From positions 12,524,001 through 12,588,000 of the forward strand of contig OX579637.1 of NCBI GenBank assembly GCA_951230915.1: a stretch of DNA of 64,000 nucleotides, in the 5' to 3' direction. The stretch comes from Antitrichia curtipendula (lineage: Eukaryota > Streptophyta > Bryopsida > Hypnales > Leucodontaceae). The position numbers and the translations under genes are program-made. The notes beneath the pieces were generated by a model. It had not been told where the DNA came from. It searched no databases and saw only the letters and a list, made by a program, of their open reading frames with translations. Below are positions 13,530 to 28,224 of this stretch, piece by piece (position 1 is the stretch's first letter; every line of letters begins with the position of its first letter).

Positions 13530-16500
13530 TTATTTGAATCCATGAGAGTATTTCATTTGTGCGTAATTATCATCCATGTCCACTTGAATCAAGAAAAATA
13601 TTGAATAAAATCGGGCCTGTACTTTAATGGCATCTACATCAAATGTCATGGAATTTGATTTGAAAAGGCACTTGGACAAATTTGTGGAAGTTACAAATAC
13701 CTTCAAATATTTGAATCCATGAGAATATTTCATTTTTGCGTAATTTTCATCCATCTCCACGAGAATAAAAAAAAATATGGAATAAACTTGGGTCTGTACT
13801 TTAATGGCACCTACTACGAATGTCATGGAATTTGATTTGGGAAGGCACTTGAACAAATTTGTGGAAATAGCAAATACCCTCAAATTTTTGAATCCATGAG
13901 AACATTTCATTTGTGCGTAATTTTCATCCATCTCCACGTGAATCAAGAAAAATATGGAATGAAATCGGGTTTGTAGTTTAATGGCATCTACATCAGATGT
14001 CATGGAATTTGATTTGAGAAGGCACTTGAATAAATTTGTGGAAGTTGCCAATACCTTCAAATATTCGAATCCATGAGAATATTTCATTTGTGCGTAATTT
14101 TCATGCATCTTCACGTGAATCAAGAAAAATATGGAATAAAATCGGGTTTGGAGTTTAATAGCATCTACATCAAATGTCATGGAATTTGATTTGGGAAGGC
14201 ACTTGAATAAATTTGTGGAAGTTGCCAATACCTTCAATTATTTGAATCCATGAGAATATTTCATTTGTGCATAATTTTCATCCATCTCCACGTGAATCAA
14301 GAAAAATATAGAATAAAATCGGGTTTGGAGTTTAATGGCATCTACATCAAATTTCATGCAATTTGATTTGAGAAGGCACTTGAACAAATTTGTGGAAGTT
14401 GCTAATACCCTCAATTATTTGAATCCATGAGAATATTTCATTTGTGCGTAATTTTCATCCATCTCCACGTGAATGAAGAAGAATATGGAATAAAATCGGG
14501 TTTGTAGTTTAATGGCATCTACATCAAATGTCATGGAATTTCATTTAGGAAGGCACTTGAATAAATTTGTGGAAGTTGCCAATACCCTCAATTATTTGAA
14601 TCCATGAGAGTATTTCATTTGTGCATAATTATCATCCATCTCCATGTGAATCAAGAAAAATATGGAATAAAATCGGGTCTGTACTTTAATGGCTTCCAAC
14701 ATCAAATGTCATGGAACTTGATTTGGGAAGGCACTTGAATAAATTTGTGGAAGTTGCCAATACCTTCAATTATTTGAATCCATGAGAATATTTCATTTGT
14801 GCATAATTTTCATCCATCTCCACGTGAATCAAGAAAAATATGGAATAAAATCGGGTTTGGAGTTTAATGGCATCTACATCAGATGTCATGGAATTTGATT
14901 TGAGAAGGCAGTTGAACAAATTTGTGGAAGTTGCTAATACCCTCAATTATTTGAATCCATGAGAATATTTCATTTGTGCATAATTTTCATCCATCTCCAC
15001 GTGAATCAAGAAAAATATGGAATTAGATCGGGTTTGTAGTTTAATGGCATCTACATCAAATTTCATGCAATTTGATTTGAGAAGGCACTTGAACAAATTT
15101 GTGGAAGTTGCTAATACCCTCAATTATTTGAATCCATGAGAATATTTCATTTGTGCGTAATTTTCATCCATCTCCACGTGAATCAAGAAGAATATGGAAT
15201 AAAATCGGGTTTGTAGTTTAATGGCATCTACATCAAATGTCATGGAATTTGATTTGGAAAGGCACTTGAATAAATTTGTGGAAGTTGCTAATACCCTCAA
15301 TTATTTGAATCCATGAGAATATTTCATTTGTGCGTAATTTTCATCCATCTCCACGTGAATCAAGAAAAATATGGAATAAAATCGGGTCTGTACTTTAATG
15401 GCTTCCTTCATCAAATGTCATGGAATTTGATTTGGGAAGGCACTTGAATAAATTTGTGGAAGTTGCCAATACCCTCAATTATTTGAATCCATGAGAGTAT
15501 TTCATTTGTGCGTAATTTTCATCCATCTCCACATGAATCAAGAAAAATATGGAATGAAATCGGGTTTGTAGTTTAATGGCATCTACATCAGATGTCATGG
15601 AATTTGATTTGAGAAGGCACTTGAATAAATTTGTGGAAGTTGCCAATACCTTCAAATATTCGAATCCATGAGAATATTTCATTTGTGCGTAATTTTCATG
15701 CATCTCCACGTGAATGAAGAAGAATATGGAATAAAATCGGGTTTGTAGTTTAATGGCATCTACATCAAATGTCATGGAATTTGATTTGGAAAGGCACTTG
15801 AATAAATTTGTGGAAGTTGCCAATACCCTCAATTATTTGAATCCATGAGAGTATTTCATTTGTGCGTAATTATCATCCATGTCCACTTGAATCAAGAAAA
15901 ATATAGAATAAAATCGGGCCTGTACTTTAATGGCATCTACATCAAATGTCATGGAATTTGATTTGAGAAGGCACTTGAACAAATTTGTGGAAGTTGCTAA
16001 TACCCTCAATTATTTGAATCCATGAGAATATTTCATTTGTGCGTAATTTTCATCCATCTCCACGTGAATCAAGAAAAATATGGAATGAAATCGGGTTTGT
16101 AGTTTAATGGCATCTACATCAGATGTCATGGAATTTGATTTGAGAAGGCACTTGAACAAATTTGTAAAAGTTGCTAATACCCTCAATTATTTGAATCCAT
16201 GAGAATATTTCATTTGTGCATAATTATCATCCATCTCCATGTGAATCAAGAAAAATATGGAATAAAATCGGGTCTGTACTTTAATGGCTTCCTACATCAA
16301 ATGTCATGGAACTTGATTTGGGAAGGCACTTGAATAAATTTGTGGAAGTTGCCAATACCTTCAATTATTTGAATCCATGAGAATATCTCATTTGTGCATA
16401 ATTTTCATCCATCTCCACGTGAATCAAGAAAAATATGGAATAAAATCGGGTTTGTAGTTTAATGGCATCTACATCAGATGTCATGGAATTTGATTTGAGA

Positions 16501-19500
16501 AGGCACTTGAACAAATTTGTGGAAGTTGCTAATACCCTCAATTATTTGAATCCATGAGAATATTTCATTTGTGCGTAATTTTCATCCATCTCCACGTGAA
16601 TCAAGAAAAATATGGAATAAAATCGGGTTTGTAGTTTAATGGCATCTACATCAAATGTCATGGAATTTGATTTGGAAAGGCACTTGAATAAATTTGTGGA
16701 AGTTGCCAACACCCTCAATTATTTGAATCCATGAGAGTATTTCATTTGTGCGTAATTATCATCCATGTCCACTTGAATCAAGAAAAATATTGAATAAAAT
16801 CGGGCCTGTACTTTAATGGCATCTACATCAAATGTCATGGAATTTGATTTGAAAAGGCACTTGGACAAATTTGTGGAAGTTACAAATACCTTCAAATATT
16901 TGAATCCATGAGAATATTTCATTTTTGCGTAATTTTCATCCATCTCCACGAGAATAAAAGAAAATATGGAATAAACTTGGGTCTGTACTTTAATGGCACC
17001 TACAACGAATGTCATTGAATTTGATTTGGGAAGGCACTTGAATAAATTTGTGGAAGTTGCGAATATCCTCAAATTTTTGAATCCATGAGAATATTTCATT
17101 TGTGCGTAATTTTGATCCATCTCCACGTGAATGAAGAAGAATATGGAATAAAATCGGGTTTGTAGTTTAATGGCTCCTACATCAAATGTCATCTAATTTG
17201 ATTTGAGAAGGCACTTGAACAAATTTGTGAAAATAGCAAATACCCTCAAATTTTTGAATCCATGAGAACATTTCATTTGTGCGTAATTTTCATCCATCTC
17301 CACGTGAATCAAGAAAAATATGGAATGAAATCGGGTTTGTAGTTTAATGGCATCTACATCAGATGTCATGGAATTTGATTTGAGGAGGCACTTGAACAAA
17401 TTTGTGGAAGGTCCCAATACCCTCAATTATTTGAATCCATGAGAGTATTTCATTTGTGCGTAATTATCATCCATCTCCATGTGAATCAAGAAAAATATGG
17501 AATAAAATCGGGTCTGTACTTTAATGGATCCCTACATCAAATGTCATGGAAATTGATTTGAGAAGGCACTTGAACAAATTTGTGGAAGGTCCCAATACCC
17601 TCAATTTTTTGAATCCATGAGAATATTTCATTTTTGCGTAATTTTCATTCATCTCCACGTGAATCAAGAAAAATATGGAATAAAATCGGGTCTGTTTTTT
17701 AATGTCTCCCTACATCAAATGTCATGGAATTTGATTTGGGAAGGCACTTGAATATATATTTGTTGAAGTTGCCAATACCCTCAATTATTTGAATCCATGA
17801 GAATATTTCATTTGTGCGTAATTAACATCCATCTCCACGTGAATCTAGAAAAATATGGAATAACATCGGGTTTGTAGTTTAATGGCACCCTACATCAGAT
17901 GTCATGGAATTTGATTTGGAAAGGCACTTGAATAAATTTGTGGAAGTTGCCAATACCCTCAATTATTTGAATCCATGAGAGTATTTCATTTGTGCATAAT
18001 TATCATCCATCTCCATGTGAATCAAGAAAAATATGGAATAAAATCGGGTCTGTTTTTTAATGTCTCCCTACATCAAATGTCATGGAATTTGATTTGGGAA
18101 GGCACTTGAATATATATTTGTTGAAGTTGCCAATACCTTCAAATATTTGAATCCATGAGAATATTTCAGTTGTGCGTAATCTTCATCCATCTCCACGTGA
18201 ATGAAGAAGAATATGGAATAAAATCGGGTTTGTAGTTTAATGGCATCTACATCAAATGTCATGGAATTTGATTTGGAAAGGCACTTGAATAAATTTGTGG
18301 AAGTTGCCAGTACCCTCAATTATTTGAATCCATGAGAGTATTTCATTTGTGCATAATTATCATCCATCTCCATGTGAATCAAGAAAAATATGGAATAAAA
18401 TCGGGTCTGTACTTTAATGGCTTCCTACATCAAATGTCATGGAACTTGATTTGGGAAGGCACTTGAATAAATTTGTGGAAGTTGCCAACACCTTCAATTA
18501 TTTGAATCCATGAGAATATTTCATTTGTGCATAACTTTCATCCATCTCCACGTGAATCAAGAAAAATATGGAATAAAATCGGGTTTGTAGTTTAATGGCA
18601 CCTACATCAAATTTCATGCAATTTGATTTGAGAAGGCACTTGAACAAATTTGTGGAAGTTGCTAATACCCTCAATTATTTGAATCCATGAGAATATTTCA
18701 TTTGTGCGTAATTTTCATCCATCTCCACGTGAATCAAGAAAAATATGGAATAAAATCGGGTTTGTAGTTTAATGGCATCTACATCAAATGTCATGGAATT
18801 TGATTTGAGAAGGCACTTGAATAAATTTGTGGAAGTTGCCAATACCTTCAAGTATTTGAATCCATGAGAATATTTCATTTGTGCATAATTTTCATCCATC
18901 TCCATGTGAATCAAGAAAAATATGGAATAAAATCGGGTCTGTACTTTAATGGCTTCCTACATCAAATGTCATGGAACTTGATTTGGGAAGGCACTTGAAT
19001 AAATTTGTGGAAGTTGCCAATACCTTCAATTATTTGAATCCATGACAATATTTCATTTGTGCATAATTTTCATCCATCTCCACGTGAATCAAGAAAAATA
19101 TGGAATAAAATCGGGTTTGTAGTTTAATGGCATCTACATCAAATTTCATGCAATTTGATTTGAGAAGGCACTTGAACAAATTTGTGGAAGTTGCTAATAC
19201 CCTCAATTATTTGAATCCATGAGAATATTTCATTTGTGCGTAATTTTCATCCATCTCCACGTGAATCAAGAAAAATATGGAATGAAATCGGGTTTGTAGT
19301 TTAATGGCATCTACATCAAATTTCATGCAATTTGATTTGAGAAGGCACTTGAATAAATTTGTGGAAGTTGCCAATACCTTCAAATATTTGAATCCATGAG
19401 AATATTTCATTTGTGCATAATTATCATCCATCTCCATGTGAATCAAGAAAAATGTGGAATAAAATCGGGTCTGTACTTTAATGGCTCCCTACATCAAATG

Positions 19501-20480
19501 TCATGAAATTTGATTTGGGAAGGCACTTGAATAAATTTGTGGAAGTTGCCAATACCCTCAATTATTTGAATCCATGAGAGTATTTCATTTGTGCATAATT
19601 ATCATCCATCTCCATGTGAATCAAGAAAAATATGGAATAAAATCGGGTCTGTACTTTAATGGCTTCCTACATCAAATGTCATGGAACTTGATTTGGGAAG
19701 GCACTTGAATAAATTTGTGGAAGTTGCCAATACCTTCAATTATTTGAATCCATGAGAATATTTCATTTGTGCATAATTTTCATCCATCTCCACGTGAATC
19801 AAGAAAAATATGGAATAAAATCGGGTTTGTAGTTTAATGGCATCTACATCAAAATTCATGCAATTTGATTTGAGAAGGCACTTGATCAAATTTGTGGAAG
19901 TTGCTAATACCCTCAATTATCTGAATCCATGAGAATATTTCATTTTTGCGTAATTTTCATCCATCTCCACGAGAATAAAAAAAAATATGGAATAAACTTG
20001 GGTCTGTACTTTAATGGCACCTACAACGAATGTCATGGAATTTGATTTGGGAAGGCACTTGAATAAATTTGTGGAAGTTGCGAATATCCTCAAATTTTTG
20101 AATACATGAGAATATTTCATTTGTGCGTAATTTTGATCCATCTCCACGTGAATGAAGAAGAATATGGAATAAAATCGGGTTTGTAGTTTAATGGCTCCTA
20201 CATCAAATGTCATGTAATTTGATTTGAGAAGGCACCTGAACAAATTTGTGGAAATAGCAAATACCCTCAAATTTTTGAATCCATGAGAACATTTCATTTG
20301 TGCGTAATTTTCATCCATCTCCACGTGAATCAAGAAAAATATGGAATGAAATCGGGTTTGTAGTTTAATGGCATCTACATCAGATGTCATGGAATTTGAT
20401 TTGAGAAGGCACTTGAACAAATTTGTAAAAGTTGCTAATACCCTCAATTATTTGAATCCATGAGAATATTTCATTTGTGC
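13530..20480. repeat. Mosaic zone with re-used segments about 3.0-3.2 kb apart
   Basis: Monomers are mostly 177 bp (GGCATCTAC or GGCACCTAC). CACGAGAATAAAA recurs at 13,758, 16,947 and 19,968. From about 13,530 to 13,850 the order is repeated at +3,189 bp, and from about 16,920 to 17,400 it is repeated at +3,021 bp, including the unusual GAATGAAGAAGAATATGG and GGAAATAGCAAATACCC or AAAATAGCAAATACCC variants. A pair of units with ATGGAACTTGATTTGG followed by TTTCATGCAATTTG or its relatives recurs with the first marker at 14,713, 16,309, 18,441, 18,973 and 19,683; spacings are near whole numbers of monomers (9, 12, 3, 4). A 2-bp insertion, GAATATATATTTG, appears near 17,751 and 18,111. Confidence 0.75.
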
Positions 20481-23059
20481 ATAATTATCATCCATCTCCA
20501 TGTGAATCAAGAAAAATGTGGAATAAAATCGGGTCTGTACTTTAATGGCTCCCTACATCAAATGTCATGTAATTTGATTTGGGAAGGCACTTGAATAAAT
20601 TTGTGGAAGTTGCCAATACCTTCAATTATTTGAATCCATGAGAATATTTCATTTGTGCATAATTATCATCCATCTCCATGTGAATCAAAAAAAATATGGA
20701 TTAAACTTGGGCCTGTAGTTTAATGGCGCCCTACATCAAATGTCATGGAATTTGATTTGAGAAGGCACTTGAACAAATTTGTGGAAGGTCCCAATACCCT
20801 CAATTTTTGGAATCCATGAGAATATTTCATTTGTGCGTAATTAACATCCATCTCCACGTGAATCAAGAAAAATATGGAATAAAATCGGGTCTGTTTTTTA
20901 ATGTCTCCCTACATCAAATGTCATGAAATTTGATTTGGGAAGGCACTTGAATATATATTTGTGGAAGTTGCCAAAACCCTCAATTATTTGAATCCATGAG
21001 AATATTTCATTTGTGCGTAATTATCATCCATCTCCACGTGAATCTAGAAAAATATGGAATAACATCGGGTTTGTAGTTTATTGACACCCTACCTCAGATG
21101 TTATGAAATTTGATTTGAGAAGGCACTTGGACAAATTTGTGGAAGTTACTAGTACCTTCAAATATTTGAATCCATGAGAATATTTCAGTTGTGCGTAATT
21201 ATCATCCATCTCCACGTGAATCAAGAAAAATATAGAATAAAACCGGGTCTGTACTTTAATGGCTTCTTACATCAAATGTCATGGAATTTGAATCGGGAAG
21301 GCACTTGAATAAATTTGAAGAAGTTGCGAATATTCTTAAATTTTTGAATCCATGAGAATATTTCATTTGTGCGTAATTATCATCCATCTCCACGTGAATC
21401 AAGAAAAATATGGAATAAAATCGGGTCTGTACTTTAATGGCTCCCTACATCAAATGTCATGTAATTTGATTTGGGAAGGCACTTGAATAAATTTGTGGAA
21501 GTTGCCAATACCCTCAATTATTTGAATCCATGAGAATATTTCATTTGTGCGTAATTATCATCCATCTCCACGTGAATCAAGAAAAATATGGAATAAAATC
21601 GGGCCTGTACTTTAATGGCTCCCTACATCAGATGTCATGGAATTTGATTTGGGAAGGCACTTGAACAAATTTGTGGAAGTTGCCAATACCCTCAATTCTT
21701 TGAATCCATGAGAATATTTCATTTTTGCGTAATTTTCATTCATCTCCACGTGAATCAAGAAAAATATGGAATAAAATCGGGTCTGTTTTTTAATGTCTCC
21801 CTACATCAAATGTCATGGAATTTGATTTGGGAAGGCGCTTGAATAGATTTGTAGAAGTTGCCAATACCCTCAATTATTTGAATCCATGAGAATATTTCAT
21901 TTGTGCGTAATTATCATCCATCTCCACGTGAATCAAGAAAAATATGGAATAAAATCGGGTTTGTAGTTTAATGGGTCTCTACGTCATATGTCATGGAATT
22001 TGATTTGGGAAGGCGCTTGAATAAATTTGTGGAAGTTGCGAATATTCTTAAATTTTTGAATCCATGAGAATATTTCATTTGTGCGTAATTTTCATCCATC
22101 TCCATGTGAATCAAGAAAAATGTGGAATAAAATCGGGCCTGTACTTTATGGCTCCCTACATCAAATGTCATGTAATTTGGTTTGGGAAGGCACTTGAATA
22201 AATTTGTGGAAGTTGCCAATACCTTCAATTATTTGAATCCATGAGAATATTTCATTTGTGCATAATTATCATCCATCTCCATGTGAATCAAAAAAAATAT
22301 GGATTAAAGTTGGGCCTGTAGTTTAATGGCGCCCTACATCAAATGTCATGGAAATTGATTTGAGAAGGCACTTGAACAAATTTGTGGAAGGTCCCAATAC
22401 CCTCAATTTTTGGAATCCATGAGAATATTTCATTTTTGCGTAATTTTCATTCATCTCCACGTGAATCAAGAAAAATAACGAATAAAATCGGGTCTGTTTT
22501 TTAATGTCTCCCTACATCAAATGTCATGGAATTTGATTTGGGAAGGCACTTGAATATATATTTGTGGAAGTTGCCAATACCCTCAATTATTTGAATCCAT
22601 GAGAATATTTCATTTGTGCGTAATTATCATCCATCTCCACGTGAATCAAGAAAAATATGGAATAACATCGGGTTTGTAGTTTAATGGCACCCTACATCAG
22701 ATGTTATGGAATTTGATTTGAGAAGGCACTTGGACAAATTTGTGGAAGTTACTAGTACCTTCAAATATTTGAATCCATGAGAATATTTCAGTTGTGCGTA
22801 ATTATCATCCATCTCCACGTGAATCAAGAAAAATATGGAATAAAATCGGGTTTGTAGTTTAATGGCTCCGTACATCAAATGTCATGGAATTTGATTCGGG
22901 AAGGCACTTGAATAAATTTGAAGAAGTTGCGAATATTCTTAAATTTTTGAATCTATGAGAATATTTCATTTGTGCGTAATTATCATCCATCTCCACGTGA
23001 ATCAAGAAAAATATGGAATAAAATCGGGCCTGTACTTTAATGGCTCCGTACATCAAATG
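20481..23059. repeat. Transition zone holding precursors of the large HOR monomers
   Basis: Several variants that later sit at fixed places in the 4,095-bp HOR are first seen together here: GAATCTAGAAAAATATGG with AATAACATCGGG (about 21,045), GTTACTAGTACCTTC (21,142 and 22,745 in its longer context), GGGTCTCTACGTCATATG (about 21,974), TCTGTTTTTTAATGTCTCCC (about 20,891), and the 2-bp insertion GAATATATATTTG (about 20,951 and 22,552). Their order here differs from the HOR. Inference: this zone resembles the source pool from which the HOR was assembled, or else it is a scrambled derivative of it. Confidence 0.68.
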
Positions 23060-24479
23060 TCATGGAATTTGATTTGGGAAGGCACTTGAATAAATTTGTG
23101 GAAGTTGCCAATACCCTCAATTATTTGAATCCATGAGAATATTTCATTTGTGCGTAATTTTCATCCATCTCCACGTGAATCAAGAAAAATATGGAATGAA
23201 ACCGGGTTTGTAGTTTAATGGGTCTCTACGTCATATGTCATGGAATTTGATTTGGGAACGCACTTGAATAAATTTGTGGAAGTTGCCAATACCCTCAATT
23301 ATATGAATCCATGAGAATATTTCATTTGTGCGTAATTATCATCCATCTCCACGTGAATCTAGAAAAATATGGAATAACATCGGGTTTGTAGTTTAATGGC
23401 ACCCTACATCAGATGTTATGGAATTTGATTTGAGAAGGCACTTGGACAAATTTGTGGAAGTTATTAGTACCTTCAAATATTTGAATCCATGAGAATATTT
23501 CAGTTGTGCGTAATTATCATCCATCTCCACGTGAATCAAGAAAAATAGGGAATAAAATCGGGTCTGTTTTTTAATGTCTCCCTACATCAAATGTCATGGA
23601 ATTTGATTTGGGAAGGCGCTTGAATAAATTTGTGGAAGTTGCCAATACCCTCAATTATTTGAATCCATGAGAATATTTCATTTGTGCGTAATTTTCATCC
23701 ATCTCCACGTGAATCAAGAAAAATATGAAATAAAATCGGGCCTGTACTTTATGGCTCCGTATATCAAATGTCATGGAATTTGATTTAAGAAGGCACTTGA
23801 ATAAATTTTTGTGGAAGTTGCAAATACCCTCAAATATTTGAATCCATGAGAATATTTCATTTGTGCGTAATTTTCATCCATCTCCACGTGAATCAAGAAA
23901 AATATGGAATGAAACCGGGTTTGTAGTTTAATGGGTCTCTACGTCATATGTCATAAAAAATGATTTGGGAAGGCACTTGAATAAATTTGTGGAAGTTGCC
24001 AATACCCTCAATTATTTGAATCCATGAGAATATTTCATTTGTGCGTAATTATCATCCATCTCCACGTGAATCTAGAAAAATATGGAATAACATCGGGTTT
24101 GTAGTTTAATGACACCCTACATCAGATGTTATGGAATTTGATTTGAGAAGGCACTTGGACAAATTTGTAGAAGTTACTAGTACCTTCAAATATTTGAATC
24201 CATGAGAATATTTTAGTTGTGCGAAATTATCATCCATCTCCACGTGAATCAAGAAAAATATAGAATAAAACCGGGTCTGTACTTTAATGGCTCCTTACAT
24301 CAAATGTCATGGAATTTGATTCGGGAAGGCACTTGAATAAATTTGAAGAAGTTGCGAATATTCTTAAATTTTTGAATCCATGAGAATATTTCATTTGTGC
24401 GTAATTATCATCCATCTCCACGTGAATCAAGAAAAATATGGAATAAAATCGGGTTTGTACTTTAATGGCTCCGTACATC
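23060..24479. repeat. Four-monomer repeat of about 712 bp
   Basis: The marker GAATGAAACCGGGTTTG has its ACCGGG at 23,201, 23,914 and 24,626, spacings of 713 and 712 bp, four monomers. Each is followed by GGGTCTCTACGTCATATG; in the first two copies the next unit carries CTAGAAAAATATGGAATAAC (about 23,360 and 24,072). One unit near 23,955 has a cluster of changes (TCATAAAAAATGATTTGG in place of TCATGGAATTTGATTTGG), and another near 23,806 has two extra T. The order breaks down just before block C. Confidence 0.75.
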
Positions 24480-27400
24480 AAATGTCATGGAATTTGATTT
24501 GGGAAGGCACTTGAACAAATTTGTGGAAGTTGCCAATACCCTCAATTATTTGAATCCATAAGAATATTTCATTTGTGCGTAATTTTCATCCATCTCCACG
24601 TGAATCAAGAAAAATATGGAATGAAACCGGGTTTGTAGTTTAATGGGTCTCTACGTCATATGTCATGGAATTTGATTTGGGAAGGCGCTTGAACAAATTT
24701 GTGGAAGTTGCCAATACCCTCAATTATTTGAATCCATGAGAATATTTCATTTGTGCGTAATTTTCATCCATCTCCACGTGAATCAAGAAAAATATGGAAT
24801 AAAATCGGGTTTGTAGTTTAATGGGTCTCTACGTCATATGTCATGGAATTTGATTTGGGAACGCACTTGAATAAATTTGTGGAAGTTGCCAATACCCTCA
24901 ATTATATGAATCCATGAGAATATTTCATTTGTGCGTAATTATCATCCATCTCCACGTGAATCTAGAAAAATATGGAATAACATCGGGTTTGTAGTTTAAT
25001 GACACCGTACATCAGATGTTATGGAATTTGATTTGGGAAGGCGCTTGAACAAATTTGTGGAAGTTGCCAATACCCTCAATTATTTGAATCCATGAGAATA
25101 TTTCAGTTGTGCGTAATTATCATCCATCTCCACGTGAATCAAGAAAAATATGGAATATAATCGGGCCTGTACTTTAATGGCTCCGTACATCAAATGTCAT
25201 GGAATTTGATTTGGTAGGGCACTTGAACAAATTTGTGGAAGTTGCCAATACCCTCAATTATTTGAATCCATGAGAATATTTCAGTTGTGCGTAATTATCA
25301 TCCATCTCCACGTGAATCAAGAAAAATATGGAATAAAATCGGGTCTGTACTTTAATGGCTCCCTACATCAAATGTCATGTAATTTGATTTGGGAAGGCAC
25401 TTGAATAAATTTGTGGAAGTTGCCAATACCCTCAATTATTTGAAATCATGAGAATATTTCATTTGTGCGTAATTATCATCCATCTGCACGTGAATCAAGA
25501 AAAATATGAAATAAAATCGGGCCTGTACTTTAATGGCTCCCTACATCAGATGTCATGTAATTTGAATTGGGAAGGCACTTGAATAAATTTGTGGAAGTTG
25601 CCAATACCCTCAATTATTTGAATCCATGAGAATATTTCAGTTGTGCGTAATTTTCATCCATCTCCACGTGAATCAAGAAAAATATGAAATAAAATCGGGC
25701 CTGTACTTTAATGGCTCTCTACATCAGATGTCATGGAATTTGATTTGGGAAGGCACTTGATTAAATTTGTGGAAGTTGCCAATACCCTCAATTATTTGAA
25801 TCCATGAGAATATTTCATTTGTGCGTAATTATCATCCATCTCCACGTGAATCAAGAATAATATGGAATAAAATCGGGTTTATAGTTTAATGGGTCTCTAC
25901 GTCATATGTCATGGAATTTGATTTGGGAAGGCGCTTCAATAAATTTGTGGAAGTTGCCAATACCCTCAATTATTTGAATCCATGAGAATATTTCATTTGT
26001 GCGTAATTTTCATCCATCTCCATGTGAATCAAGAAAAATGTGGAATAAAATCGGGCCTGTACTTTATGGCTCTCTACATCAAATGTCATGTAATTTGATT
26101 TGGGAAGGCACTTAAATAAATTTGTGAAAGTTGCCAATACCTTTACTTATTTGAATCCATGAGAATATTTCATTTGTGCATAATTTTCATCTATCTCCAC
26201 GTGAATCAAGAAAAATATGGAATAAAATCGGGTTTGTAGTTTAATGGGTCTCTACGTCATATGTCATGGAATTTGATTTGGGAAGGCGCTTGAATAAATT
26301 TGTGGAAGTTGCCAATACCCTCAATTATTTGAATCCATGAGAATATTTCATTTGTGCGTAATTTTCATCCATCTCCATGTGAATCAAGAAAAATGTGGAA
26401 TAAAATCGGGCCTGTACTTTATGGCTCCCTACATCAAATGTCATGTAATTTGATTTGGGAAGGCACTTGAATAAATTTGTGGAAGTTGCCAATACCCTCA
26501 ATTATTTGAATCCATGAGAATATTTCAGTTGTGCGTAATTATCATCCATCTCCACGTGAATCAAGAAAAATATGGAATAAAATCGGGCCTGTACTTTAAT
26601 GGCTCCCTACATCAGATGTCATGTAAATTGATTTGGGAAGGCACTTGAATAAATTTGTGGAAGTTGCCAATACCCTCAATTATTTGAATCCATGAGAATA
26701 TTTCAGTTGTGCGTAATTATCATCCATCTCCACGTGAATCAAGAAAAATATGGAATAAAATCGGGCCTGTACTTTAATGGCTCCCTACATCAGATGTCAT
26801 GTAAATTGATTTGGGAAGGCACTTGAATAAATTTGTGGAAGTTGCCAATACCCTCAATTATTTGAAATCATGAGAATATTTCATTTGTGCGTAATTATCA
26901 TCCATCTCCACGTGAATCAAGAAAAATATGGAATAAAATCGGGTTTGTAGTTTAATGGCTCCCTACATCAGATGTCATGTAATTTGATTTGGGAAGGCAC
27001 TTGAATAAATTTGTGGAAGTTGCCAATACCCTCAATTATTTGAAATCATGAGAATATTTCATTTGTGCGTAATTATCATCCATCTCCACGTGAATCAAGA
27101 AAAATATGGAATAAAATCGGGCCTGTACTTTAATGGCTCCCTACATCAGATGTCATGGAATTTGATTTGGGAACGCACTTGAATAAATTTGTGGAAGTTG
27201 CCAATACCCTCAATTATTTGAATCCATGAGAATATTTCATTTGTGCGTAATTATCATCCATCTCCACGTGAATCAAGAAAAATATGGAATAAAATCGGGT
27301 TTGTAGTTTAATGGCTCCCTACATCAGATGTCATGTAATTTGATTTGGGAAGGCACTTGAATAAATTTGTGGAAGTTGCCAATACCCTCAATTATTTGAA

Positions 27401-28224
27401 TCCATGAGAATATTTCATTTGTGCATAATTTTCATCCATCTCCACGTGAATCAAGAAAAATATGAAATAAAATCGGGCCTGTACTTTAATGGCTCCCTAC
27501 ATCAGATGTCATGCAAATTGATTTGGGAAGGCACTTGAATAAATTTGTGGAAGTTGCCAATACCCTCAATTATTTGAAATCATGAGAATATTTCATTTGT
27601 GCGTAATTATCATCCATCTCCACGTGAATCAAGAAAAATATGGAATAAAATCGGGCCTGTACTTTAATGGCTCCCTACATCAGATGTCATGGAATTTGAT
27701 TTGGGAAGGCACTTGAATAAATTTGTGGAAGTTGCCAATACCCTCAATTATATGAATCCATGAGAATATTTCATTTGTGCGTAATTATCATCCATCTCCA
27801 CGTGAATCAAGAAAAATATGGAATAAAATCGGGTTTGTAGTTTAATGGCTCCCTACATCAGATGTCATGTAATTTGATTTGGGAAGGCACTTGAATAAAT
27901 TTGTGGAAGTTGCCAATACCCTCAATTATTTGAAATCATGAGAATATTTCATTTGTGCGTAATTATCATCCATCTCCACGTGAATCAAGAAAAATATGGA
28001 ATAAAATCGGGCCTGTACTTTAATGGCTCCCTACATCAGATGTCATGGAATTTGATTTGGGAACGCACTTGAATAAATTTGTGGAAGTTGCCAATACCCT
28101 CAATTATTTGAATCCATGAGAATATTTCATTTGTGCGTAATTATCATCCATCTCCACGTGAATCAAGAAAAATATGGAATAAAATCGGGTTTGTAGTTTA
28201 ATGGCTCCCTACATCAGATGTCAT
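24480..28224. repeat. Block C, copy 1a
   Basis: A run of about 21 monomers with a recognisable order: the rare CCATAAGAATATTTC (about 24,557), CAATTATATGAATCC, GACACCGTACATCAG at 25,001, GGAATATAATCGGGCC, GATTTGGTAGGGCAC, TTTGAAATCATGAG, GCGCTTCAATAAATTTG and ACTTTATGGC. The stretch 24,480 to about 26,690 recurs at +21,005 bp as copy 2. Within the block, 26,940-27,350 and 27,830-28,240 are a 5-monomer (890 bp) local duplication: TTTAATGGCTCCCTACATC at 26,951 and 27,841, and again at 27,307 and 28,197. Confidence 0.8.

Noticed and set aside
13530..14237. 235-codon reverse-strand open frame, and about 40 shorter frames of 61-176 codons across the window
   Set aside because: All are translations of the satellite itself with a 59-residue repeat; they start and stop where monomer length or single bases change, have no recognisable domain, and the same 68-codon plus-strand frame recurs only because the HOR recurs (30,180, 34,275, 38,370, 41,399, 52,076).
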